DNA from: an archaeon
Lineage (GTDB): Archaea > Undinarchaeota > Undinarchaeia > Undinarchaeales > JALTGF01
Assembly: GCA_027077325.1 (NCBI GenBank)
Contig: JALTGF010000068.1
Coordinates: 1 to 32,500, forward strand
Direction of reading: 5' to 3'
Length of the DNA: 32,500 nucleotides
In this document: in pieces, positions 7,765 through 16,071 of the stretch
How the letters are laid out: every line of letters starts with the position of its first letter
Numbering within the stretch: the first letter of the stretch is position 1
Translations under genes and position numbers: made by a program
Notes under the pieces: generated by a model
What the model saw: the letters and a program-made list of their open reading frames with translations, nothing else
Databases searched by the model: none
What the model was told of the DNA's origin: nothing

Positions 7765-9932
7765 TTTAATTTATACTTCTCTAAAATAACTTTTTTTATT
7801 GCTCTTGCTTTCTTTTTCCCAAGATTTTCAACTTTCTTTAGCTCTGTTTCAGATGCATTAAATACCGCCCAAACACTCCCAAAATGCTCTAGTAGTTTTT
7901 TTGCAAGTTTTGGGCCTACATATGGAAGTGACTCTACTATAAATTGCTGCATATCCCCCAACTCTTTTGGCTTTTTTTCACCACGCAATTGGACTTCTCG
8001 TTTTAATTCAAATTGCTCTCTCTTTGCAATCAGTTCCAAGAAAATTGCAGTTTCCTTTACATCTTTAGTATATATAATCGGGATTTTAAAATCAATAGAA
8101 AGTGACGCCAAGGCACCTCTAACTGCGTTTGGGTGAACATTCCCTGCGCCATACAAATTTTCGCCTTCTACAATAATCACTGGGCGTTCAAATGTTTCAA
8201 CAAGACTTTGTGCTTGTGATAAAAGTCGCCCATCTATCAAAGACCTAACAAAATCCGAACTGCTTTTTCTTTCTATGCCAACTCTGTCTGAAACTTGAAA
8301 ATCTGCAACATCTAACCTTTTTATTCTGACATCAACTCCCAACTCGTTTAATTCCTTTAGAACTCCTGAGCTAGATTCTCTTGTATCTGCAAATATTATG
8401 ACCTGTTTGTTTTTCTCATTTGAAAATTTGTCCAGTGTTCGCTGTGCCTTTCCTAATTTGACATTCCTAATTGTTCGCTCCATATTCCTTTCTTTATAAA
8501 AAGAACTCCAATAATACGCTTCATCTCTTGTGCCCTTTGTCATTAAAACTACAATTTTTCCGGGGCGATGCCTTGCAGTTCTCCCTGCACGTTGGATGCT
8601 CCTTATTGCTGAAGGCACTGGCTCATAAAATACAACTTGATCTACTTCGGGGATGTCAAGGCCTTCTTCCCCAATGCTTGTTGCAACTAAAACTTGGTAA
8701 GATCCCTCCCTAAACTCTTCTAAGCGCCTAATCTGCTCCTTTTGTGTAATGCCTCCCTCGCGGCCCCTTGATTGTCCAATCAAACTTATTGCGCTTATAC
8801 CAGCAGATTCCAATTTTTTTAGGATATACTCTACTGTGGCCCGATAATTTGCAAATACAATTGATTTTTTTTCTTTGCTTATAATCCCAATTAACTTTTC
8901 AATTTTTGGGTGTTCCACCCCCTTTTCTTTTAGATGATTTGTTAAGTCAATTGCTCTTCTAAAATCTGGATGCAGTAGCAAATTTTTTGCTGCCTTTGTC
9001 CTATCTTTTTCAATCTTCCTAAAATATTCGCTAAGTTGCTCAATGCCTTGCGTTTCAACAAGCTCAATGGCATGGTACACCTTTAAGATGGCGGCAACTG
9101 CGCTTAGATATTGATAATAGTCACTATCCTGAGATGCTTTTCTTAATAAACTTGACTGAAGCTCTAGGAGTATTTTTTTTCTAACAAAATCTTTTGAAGC
9201 TGTTTTAATAATGTTATTTTGCTTCAAGTACCTAAGATACTCTTTGATAACAACTTCCAGAAATGACCTAATCCTAACAAAATCCTTTGGCATATCTATT
9301 TTAACCCACTCAAAATCTCGCTTTTTTATGTAATCCCTGACTTCTGAATCACTTCTGCTTCTGCTCTCAATTTTTTCAATATAAAGCGCTTTGCACATTT
9401 GCTCAATCTCATCTTTCCTATATCCAGGTGATGCAGTAAGCGCCAGAATTCTGAGATTTGGGGAAGACTCAACAAACTTTTTTGCAATAAATCCATAGGG
9501 GTATTCCCCAACAGCCCGATGGGCCTCGTCAATTATTAAAAGTGAAACTTCTTGAATGGGAAACCTGTTTGAAATAATGTCATTTTGGATCACTTGCGGT
9601 GTCGCAAAAATAAACTGAGGATCTCTATAAAACTTCTCCCTCTTTTCTGGAGAAAGTTGGCCTGTAAAAACTTGAAATTCATCCTCATCAAGGTTAAATA
9701 CCCTTTTCCAGGTTGAGCGATGCTGCTCTACAAGTGGCTTGGTTGGGGCTAAAAACAAAATTTTTTGTCTTGGATACTTTTCAAGATATACTGCGGCCAA
9801 AAGCGCCGCAATGTATGTCTTTCCAAGCCCTGTTGGGAGGACCACTAGCGTGTTATATTTTACTGCAGTCCCTAAAATTGTTTCTTGATAAAGCCGCGGT
9901 TCAATCGCGCCTGGTTTTAAAAATTTGTTCAT
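7761..9932 (-). CDS. hef: Hef: SF2 helicase fused to XPF/ERCC4-type nuclease and HhH domain
   Basis: Helicase motifs LPTGLGKTYIAALLAA, LLIIDEAHRAVGEYPY, LALTASPG, QRAGRTARHRPGKI; nuclease IIFADTRE...DRVGIERKSSSDFVRSLIDGRL (GERKxxxDF-like); C-terminal HhH YVGPKLAKKLLEHFGSV. Confidence 0.95.
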   Translation of the reverse strand: MNKFLKPGAIEPRLYQETILGTAVKYNTLVVLPTGLGKTYIAALLAAVYLEKYPRQKILFLAPTKPLVEQHRSTWKRVFNLDEDEFQVFTGQLSPEKREKFYRDPQFIFATPQVIQNDIISNRFPIQEVSLLIIDEAHRAVGEYPYGFIAKKFVESSPNLRILALTASPGYRKDEIEQMCKALYIEKIESRSRSDSEVRDYIKKRDFEWVKIDMPKDFVRIRSFLEVVIKEYLRYLKQNNIIKTASKDFVRKKILLELQSSLLRKASQDSDYYQYLSAVAAILKVYHAIELVETQGIEQLSEYFRKIEKDRTKAAKNLLLHPDFRRAIDLTNHLKEKGVEHPKIEKLIGIISKEKKSIVFANYRATVEYILKKLESAGISAISLIGQSRGREGGITQKEQIRRLEEFREGSYQVLVATSIGEEGLDIPEVDQVVFYEPVPSAIRSIQRAGRTARHRPGKIVVLMTKGTRDEAYYWSSFYKERNMERTIRNVKLGKAQRTLDKFSNEKNKQVIIFADTRESSSGVLKELNELGVDVRIKRLDVADFQVSDRVGIERKSSSDFVRSLIDGRLLSQAQSLVETFERPVIIVEGENLYGAGNVHPNAVRGALASLSIDFKIPIIYTKDVKETAIFLELIAKREQFELKREVQLRGEKKPKELGDMQQFIVESLPYVGPKLAKKLLEHFGSVWAVFNASETELKKVENLGKKKARAIKKVILEKYKLN

Positions 9933-9973
9933 CCTCTCCCCCCATGTCTATATACTCTTTTTGTATTAAACCT

Positions 9974-9999
9974 ATTTATTTTCTATATGGAAAATAAAT
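9974..9999. repeat. ORB-like 26-bp dyad, copy 4
   Basis: ATTTATTTTCTATATGGAAAATAAAT: perfect 10-bp inverted arms around TATATG; in the hef upstream region. Confidence 0.85.
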
Positions 10000-10044
10000 C
10001 ATAAAAACATTTTTAAACTAAAACACTACCTATTATTAGTTAAA

Positions 10045-10299
10045 ATGAAACATACTCGCTCTAAAAAAATCCCAAATCATGTTTCTACTAGTAAAAAAAC
10101 TAAAAACTATTCTAAAGTTCCAACGTGGTTTAACTTTTTTTCAAATAAATTACTGCCACCCCTATTCTTCCTCCTAATTGCTTTAATCTCTCTTCACTAC
10201 ATATCCCTAACTAATTCTATCTCCCTTAAACTGAATCTTGGAGCGGTAACTGTTGCATCAAGTAGTTTGTCAATATACATAACTTCTTTAATGCTCTAA
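10045..10299 (+). CDS. Small hypothetical protein with probable TM segments
   Basis: 84-aa ORF with basic N-terminus and hydrophobic stretches (LLPPLFFLLIALISLHYI); weak evidence. Confidence 0.45.
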   Translation: MKHTRSKKIPNHVSTSKKTKNYSKVPTWFNFFSNKLLPPLFFLLIALISLHYISLTNSISLKLNLGAVTVASSSLSIYITSLML

Positions 10300-10342
10300 T
10301 CTATCCAGAAATTTTATATACAAACTAAGTGTACCTCTACCT

Positions 10343-10822
10343 ATGGGTATAAAATCAATTGTTAAAACTGTTTTTGGCAGGGTAAAAAAAGCAACCAGCG
10401 ACGAGCCAATAGATGAAGACCTAGACAAAGAGCTAGCTCCTGAGCTAGACCTTAAAGAACCCCTTGAAAAGAATGAGGCTGTGGCGGAAGAGCCATCAGA
10501 ACCTCAAAGAGAACGCCCAGAAGAGACTTTTACAGAAATACAAGAACCAGAAGAGCGCATGGGATCATCAAGGCAAGAGCCATCAGAACCATCCGAGTTT
10601 GAAACAATTTCCCCAGAAATACAATCAATAAAAAATGAGCTTGAAAACATAAGTGAGAAAATTGAAATTCTCGAAACACACTTCCAAAAATTAGAAAGCA
10701 AGTATGACCTTCAAAAAACAGAAACAGACAGAGACATTCAATATCTAACTCTAATTAATGAAAAACTAAACACGCTTGAGCAAGAGTATTCTGAGCTTGA
10801 GAGATTAATTAAAAGAAAATAA
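10343..10822 (+). CDS. Acidic, low-complexity plus coiled-coil protein
   Basis: Glu/Pro-rich middle, C-terminal heptad-like region (ELENISEKIEILETHFQKLESKYDLQ...); stop overlaps next ATG. Confidence 0.7.
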   Translation: MGIKSIVKTVFGRVKKATSDEPIDEDLDKELAPELDLKEPLEKNEAVAEEPSEPQRERPEETFTEIQEPEERMGSSRQEPSEPSEFETISPEIQSIKNELENISEKIEILETHFQKLESKYDLQKTETDRDIQYLTLINEKLNTLEQEYSELERLIKRK

Positions 10823-11400
10823 TGAAACTTACAAACCAACTGCAGCTGTACTTGTTTGCGGCTTTTCTAGTTGGGATTTCAGCATTAATTATTATTTCAA
10901 TTGTCTATCTTGGGCAGTACTTTAAAATTTTTGGTTTGTGGATTTTTTCAGTGTTGCTATTTGTACTGATGCGACTTCCAGATAGTTGGAAAATTGGGCT
11001 AGAACTTTTTTTCTTCTTAACTTTTGCTTATTCCTATGTGTTTGGCTTGTTATTCACCCTCCCTTTAATTTATGTCTCCTTGTTGTTTGTCCTAAAAATC
11101 CGCCCAGATGAGGGAAATGGGCTCTTTGTTCATGCTATTGTTCTAACTGGTGTTGCACTTTTTGCAAAATATTTTTCAAGTTTATATGGTGTCTCAATTA
11201 CGCCAAACCAACTGGTGTTTTCAGCAATGCTAACAATTGGCATATGGCTTGTCATAGATACAATAATCGCTGTAAGGACTGCACCAGTTCCACTCCCAAA
11301 ATTAATGATAAACCATACACTCGACTTTATGGTAAATTACTTCTTTATAACCTTGTTTGGGTTTAAGGTCTTGTCCTACTTGTTATTACAGTACCCTTAA
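10822..11400 (+). CDS. Polytopic membrane protein of unknown function
   Basis: 192 aa, about six hydrophobic segments, TAATG coupling to upstream gene. Confidence 0.7.
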   Translation: MKLTNQLQLYLFAAFLVGISALIIISIVYLGQYFKIFGLWIFSVLLFVLMRLPDSWKIGLELFFFLTFAYSYVFGLLFTLPLIYVSLLFVLKIRPDEGNGLFVHAIVLTGVALFAKYFSSLYGVSITPNQLVFSAMLTIGIWLVIDTIIAVRTAPVPLPKLMINHTLDFMVNYFFITLFGFKVLSYLLLQYP

Positions 11401-11431
11401 CTTAATATACTAAAAAGCACACTAATCAACT

Positions 11432-11617
11432 ATGAAAATTTCAGACCAGCACATCAAAAAGGTAGCTGAGACATTTAGCATAAACCCCAAAACATTAAAA
11501 GATGCTGTTGAGGATGTTCCTGGTTTTAGGCACCTTGATCCAATTGATCAAGGAATTCAGCTTGCCTTAATTGCAAAAGAAATTGCAGACCACGCTGCAG
11601 CTAGAAAACGGCATTAA
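11432..11617 (+). CDS. Small hypothetical protein (61 aa)
   Basis: Coding-like helical ORF, 3' end overlaps purB 3' end by 17 bp. Confidence 0.5.
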   Translation: MKISDQHIKKVAETFSINPKTLKDAVEDVPGFRHLDPIDQGIQLALIAKEIADHAAARKRH

Positions 11618-12947
11618 TCTCTTTTAAAACATTTTTAATTTGCTCTTCAATTGTTCCGAGATAATTCTCTGGATCCATTGATTTTTCTATTTCTTCTTCA
11701 GTGAGGTATTTTTTAACTGTGCTGTTCTCCTTTAAAACAGATTCCAGATCCATATCGTTCTTAAATGCAATCATCGAGCAGGTTCTAACTAACTCGTGAG
11801 CTTCTTGCCTGCCCATCCCCTTTTCTGCAAGTTTAATCATAACTGCTTCAGACATCTCAAATCCTCTCGCTCTCTGAATATTTTTCTTCATATTTTCAGG
11901 ATAAACCTGCAAATTCCTCAAAATATTTTTCATTGACCTTAAACTGTAATGAATTAAAACAAAACTTTCAGGGAACAAGATTCTTTCAGCAGATGAATTT
12001 GCAAGGTCGCGCTCGTGCCAGCTTATCATATTCTCAAGAGCAATTGAGACATTGCTTCTTAAAACTCTTGCAATCCCACAAATTTGTTCGCATTTAACTG
12101 GGTTTCTCTTAGCAGGCATTGTTGAGCTTCCAACCTGATTTTCTATATTGAAGCCTTCTGCCACCTCCCCAATTTCTGGTCTTTGCAAGTTCCTGATTTC
12201 TGTTGCTATCTTGTCTAAAGTGCTTGAAGTTGATGAAATCCAAAATATAATCTCTGCGTGTCTGTCTCTTTGCAAGATTTGTGTAGTGACAATTGGCTCT
12301 TTTAGTCCAAGTTCTTTCATAACAATTTTTTGAAGTTTCAGTCCGTTTTCACCAAAAGATGCTTGAGTGCCAACGGCCCCAGTCATTTTTCCAACTAAAA
12401 TCCTTTTTTTAATTTCCTGCAATCTTTTGTAATGCCTCAAAATTTCAGAAGCCCAAACAGAAACTTTAAATCCAAAAGTAATTGGGTTTGCATATTGGCC
12501 ATGTGTTCTTCCGAGCATAATTGTTCCCTTATATCTCTTAATTAAGTCTTGCATAACCTTAAGCAATTCTTTAATTTCTTTTTCAAGAAGCTTAATTGCA
12601 TCCTTAAAAATTAACGCCCAGGCAGTATCGACAATATCGTAAGATGTTGCACCAAGGTGAACATACTTCCCAGAATCTCCACAGACCTCTGAAAGCGCCT
12701 TAACAATTGCCATAACATCGTGTCCAATCTCTTTTTCAATTTCCTTTACCCTTTCAATCTTTACTGCCTTTACATTTGCATTTTTTGAAATTACTTTGGC
12801 GGCTCTTTTTGGGATCTCCCCAAGCTTTGCATGAGCGCGGGCAAGTGCTGCCTCAACATCTAACTTTTTTTGTAAAATATTCTCTTCAGTAAAAAGAGCG
12901 TACATTTCTGGGGTGTTATAACGGAACTCAATTGGGTGGATTGCCAT
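11601..12947 (-). CDS. purB: Adenylosuccinate lyase
   Basis: Fumarase/aspartase superfamily motifs: HLGATSYDIVDTAW, GRTHGQYANPITFG, and SSTMPAKRNPVKCE signature loop. Confidence 0.95.
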   Translation of the reverse strand: MAIHPIEFRYNTPEMYALFTEENILQKKLDVEAALARAHAKLGEIPKRAAKVISKNANVKAVKIERVKEIEKEIGHDVMAIVKALSEVCGDSGKYVHLGATSYDIVDTAWALIFKDAIKLLEKEIKELLKVMQDLIKRYKGTIMLGRTHGQYANPITFGFKVSVWASEILRHYKRLQEIKKRILVGKMTGAVGTQASFGENGLKLQKIVMKELGLKEPIVTTQILQRDRHAEIIFWISSTSSTLDKIATEIRNLQRPEIGEVAEGFNIENQVGSSTMPAKRNPVKCEQICGIARVLRSNVSIALENMISWHERDLANSSAERILFPESFVLIHYSLRSMKNILRNLQVYPENMKKNIQRARGFEMSEAVMIKLAEKGMGRQEAHELVRTCSMIAFKNDMDLESVLKENSTVKKYLTEEEIEKSMDPENYLGTIEEQIKNVLKEINAVF

Positions 12948-12999
12948 AACAAAACTTAATCCTAATAAGTATAAATAAATTCAGGTACATAAAATTATT

Positions 13000-13422
13000 A
13001 TGGGCAAAAAAGATTGTCTTAAAAAGGCAAGAGAGCTTGAAAAGTCAAATGCAACCTATGGGCTTTTTGTTGCTTCTTATTACTATTTTGCAGCAGAAGA
13101 ATACGGTCTTATGCGAGATGCTTTAATAAAATATCACTCCTTACTTGGGAAGCATTCTCCCAAAAGAAAAAGTATCGGTGGTATCATAAAATCTCTTAAA
13201 TCCTCTGCTCTTCCAAATCTTCGCGCATTTTTATTTGATAAGCATCTTCTCCCAGATAATTTTGTTAAAAGAGACGCAGATCACCTAAAGTCAATGCTTT
13301 TAAATTATGCCTATAATTTAGCTCTCTACATCTCTCCAGAAAATATGATAAACTATCTTGCAATGTATGTGACTGAAGATCCAGCAAATTTCTTAAAGGC
13401 AAGAGACCTACTTCTAAAATAA
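13000..13422 (+). CDS. Helical hypothetical protein (140 aa) in operon with Get3
   Basis: Stop overlaps Get3 start (TAATG); aromatic-rich helical sequence; no family recognised. Confidence 0.65.
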   Translation: MGKKDCLKKARELEKSNATYGLFVASYYYFAAEEYGLMRDALIKYHSLLGKHSPKRKSIGGIIKSLKSSALPNLRAFLFDKHLLPDNFVKRDADHLKSMLLNYAYNLALYISPENMINYLAMYVTEDPANFLKARDLLLK

Positions 13423-14351
13423 TGACTCAATTTATCTTGTTTGGTGGGAAAGGCGGTGTTGGAAAAACAACCTGTGCTGCAGCGACGGCTTTAAAACTAT
13501 CTGAAGAGGGGGATAAGATTTTAATTGCCAGTACGGATCCCGCGCATTCTCTTTCTGACTCTTTTGAAAAGAAGATTGGCTCAAGGGAAAAAGAAATCTT
13601 CCCTAATCTTTGGGCGGTTGAAATAAATCCAAAAGAGGAAATGCAAAAATTAAAAGAAAAACTTGCAGACGCCCCTGAGATGCCAAATATGCCTGGGCTT
13701 CCCGGGATGAACCCGGCAGAAATGCTTGGCGGGCTTTCTGACATGGGATCAATGCCTGGAATGGATGAGATGGCTGCCTTTGATCTCTTTTTAAAATATA
13801 TGGATTCTGAAGAATACGACTATGTAATTTTTGACACTGCCCCAACTGGGCATACATTAAAGTTCCTAAGCCTGCCCGAGCTTATGGATTCCTGGGTTGG
13901 AAAAATGATTAAGTTTAAGCTGCAAGTTTCAAACGCGCTGAACATGTTTAAGCAGCTTCTTCCGTTTACAGAGCCAAAAGAGGACAAGTCCCTTGAGAAC
14001 CTTGAAAAAATGAAAGCAAGAATTGAGAAGGGAAAGTTGATTTTAACAAATCCCAGCAAGACAAATTTTGTAATTGTCACAATCCCACAAGAAATGGCAA
14101 TTTCAGAATCAGTCCGGGCGGTAAAGCAATTAGAGGAATTTGGGATTCCTGTTAAGAAAATAATAGTTAATCAGATCCAGCCAGAACACAAGAGTTGCGC
14201 CTTTTGCACTGCAAGAAGAAAACTGCACAAAGAAAAGTTAAATGAAATACACAAGAAATTTAAAAAGAAGCAAATTGTTGAAGTAGAGCTTTCAAAAGAT
14301 GAAATAAAGGGAAAAAAGAAGCTTGAGGAGTTTGCGCGCGTGTTAAAATGA
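13422..14351 (+). CDS. get3-like: Get3/TRC40/ArsA-family ATPase
   Basis: P-loop GGKGGVGKTTCAAATA, DTAPTGHTLKFLSLP, VNQI, and C-terminal CxxC (KSCAFCTARRK) typical of Get3. Confidence 0.9.
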   Translation: MTQFILFGGKGGVGKTTCAAATALKLSEEGDKILIASTDPAHSLSDSFEKKIGSREKEIFPNLWAVEINPKEEMQKLKEKLADAPEMPNMPGLPGMNPAEMLGGLSDMGSMPGMDEMAAFDLFLKYMDSEEYDYVIFDTAPTGHTLKFLSLPELMDSWVGKMIKFKLQVSNALNMFKQLLPFTEPKEDKSLENLEKMKARIEKGKLILTNPSKTNFVIVTIPQEMAISESVRAVKQLEEFGIPVKKIIVNQIQPEHKSCAFCTARRKLHKEKLNEIHKKFKKKQIVEVELSKDEIKGKKKLEEFARVLK

Positions 14352-15151
14352 AAGTAAAACATCTCCTCTTAATTTTAATTCTTGCAATTATTTTAATTCA
14401 CTCAGTCCAGGCAGAAAAGCTAAAGATAACTTTAGTTGCAAATTCAATTGATTACCAGGGCTCAACAGGGCTCTTTAAGTGCCTAAGGGCAAAAGGAATT
14501 GAAATGCAGAGAATTCCTCCAGCAAAACTAAACAACACAATAAAGAAAGAGTCATACCTAATAATTCTTGGCGGCCCGGATGCGCCAGGTGGAACTGGGG
14601 CAGTTGTTGAAAATTTGCTAAACAAAAGTGAAATTTCTGGATTAAGAGAAAAGGGGGTGAAAGCCCTTTATGTTAAAAAAGATGTCTGGGCGAGCCCTCA
14701 AAAAATTTTTATTGTTGCAGGAAACACAAGAAAGGAAACAAGCGAGGCCGGAGAAATTTATTGTTCAAATATTGCAAATCTCATTTTAAATAAATCAGAG
14801 AAAACATTAAACGCAAGTGTTCAAGTTGAAGGCACTGGTGTAAGGTATAATTCGACATATGGAGCCTATTTCATAAGATATGTTTTGTATTCTTTAGTAA
14901 ATACAGGAAACACTAAGTTTAATCCAACAGTTGATATTTTCATATACGGCGGGAAGAATTATTCTACTTTGATTTATTCAAACTCCCAAATAGAAAGCAA
15001 TCCAGGTAATTTGACAATAAACGCCCACTGGCTCGATAACTTTACATTAAACCAAAAAATTGACTCTGGGAATTATTTAATTGTTTTAAATGTCAGGAAT
15101 GGGACAAATCCAGAAATTGTTAATTCGAGCAAAGAGGAGTTTAGTGTTTAA
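14348..15151 (+). CDS. Secreted/membrane-anchored protein with S-layer-like N-terminal segment
   Basis: N-terminal signal/TM helix (HLLLILILAIILIHSVQA), LIILGGPDAPGGTGAVVENLL segment, then beta-rich N-glycosylation-sequon-rich region; ATGA overlap with get3. Confidence 0.65.
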   Translation: MKVKHLLLILILAIILIHSVQAEKLKITLVANSIDYQGSTGLFKCLRAKGIEMQRIPPAKLNNTIKKESYLIILGGPDAPGGTGAVVENLLNKSEISGLREKGVKALYVKKDVWASPQKIFIVAGNTRKETSEAGEIYCSNIANLILNKSEKTLNASVQVEGTGVRYNSTYGAYFIRYVLYSLVNTGNTKFNPTVDIFIYGGKNYSTLIYSNSQIESNPGNLTINAHWLDNFTLNQKIDSGNYLIVLNVRNGTNPEIVNSSKEEFSV

Positions 15152-15765
15152 ATCGACATGCATCCAATAAACGCAACAATTGCGATAACCAAAACAAGTG
15201 CCCAAACCTTAATATTCCACGCAAATATTTTTTGCCCGTCCAAAGGCGGGAATGGAATTAAGTTAAAAATTGCAAGCCATGCATTTACATACGCTCCTGT
15301 TGATCCTATAACTGCCAAAAGCCCAGATGCGAATATCCCTATTAACCCAAATATTGCAGACAAAATCAAGTTTACAATAGGCCCGGCAAGCCCGATTTTT
15401 GCTGTTTTTTCTAAGGTTGCCCGTGCAAAGCCGCCACCAAAATAGACCGCGCCGGGAGCAATGAAAATAAACTTGCCACTTGAAATTATGGTCACTAAAA
15501 TAGCAAAAAGTAGCCCTTGTGTCCACATTCGATATTCAGCAAAATATCCGTAACTTTGAGAAACAAACTTGTGCCCTAACTCGTGAAAAACAAATGCGGG
15601 TGCTATGATTAAAAATCCAACGCCAATGCCCACAAGTGTCGAAGCAATATTTCGGGAATACCCAAACCAGGAGTAAGAAACTAGAATAGACATAACTATA
15701 ACTGAAATTGTCAAGTGAATTATCTCTCTCCTAGAAAAATAATATGGACTTCTTCTCACATTCAC
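15148..15765 (-). CDS. Site-2-protease-like M50 metalloprotease
   Basis: VFHELGHKFVSQSYGY (HExxH) and NLIPFPPLDGQKIF second motif, TM helices. Confidence 0.88.
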   Translation of the reverse strand: MNVRRSPYYFSRREIIHLTISVIVMSILVSYSWFGYSRNIASTLVGIGVGFLIIAPAFVFHELGHKFVSQSYGYFAEYRMWTQGLLFAILVTIISSGKFIFIAPGAVYFGGGFARATLEKTAKIGLAGPIVNLILSAIFGLIGIFASGLLAVIGSTGAYVNAWLAIFNLIPFPPLDGQKIFAWNIKVWALVLVIAIVAFIGCMSI

Positions 15766-15767
15766 TC

Positions 15768-15977
15768 CTATATTGGTTTCACTTCGATTGATCGGCCTAA
15801 AACCAATTCTGCACTTCTCACAACGGAGCCACCCGGTCCGATTGCCCTTCCTATTTTCTCCTTGCTAACATAAACAACTAGCTTGTCTTCCGCCTCTTCA
15901 AATTTTTCAATTGTGGCATCAAGCATTTTCTCCAAAGATTTAATGTCTCCTTCAATATTTTTTTCGATTTTGCTCAT
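15768..15977 (-). CDS. Small KH-domain protein (NusA KH-like)
   Basis: VVYVSKEKIGRAIGPGGSVVRSAELVLGRSIEVKPI resembles a KH GxxG motif; 69-70 aa. Confidence 0.65.
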   Translation of the reverse strand: MSKIEKNIEGDIKSLEKMLDATIEKFEEAEDKLVVYVSKEKIGRAIGPGGSVVRSAELVLGRSIEVKPI

Positions 15978-16071
15978 CAAAGATCACCACACTTATTAAA
16001 TTCCTCTGATTTAAAAGCTTTTTTCTCTCATTATCAAAAATTATTTTAATACACTGTTTCACTATACCTCT

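Noticed and set aside
13427-14080. Three minus-strand ORFs within get3
   Set aside because: Antisense to a strong P-loop ATPase gene; no independent evidence.
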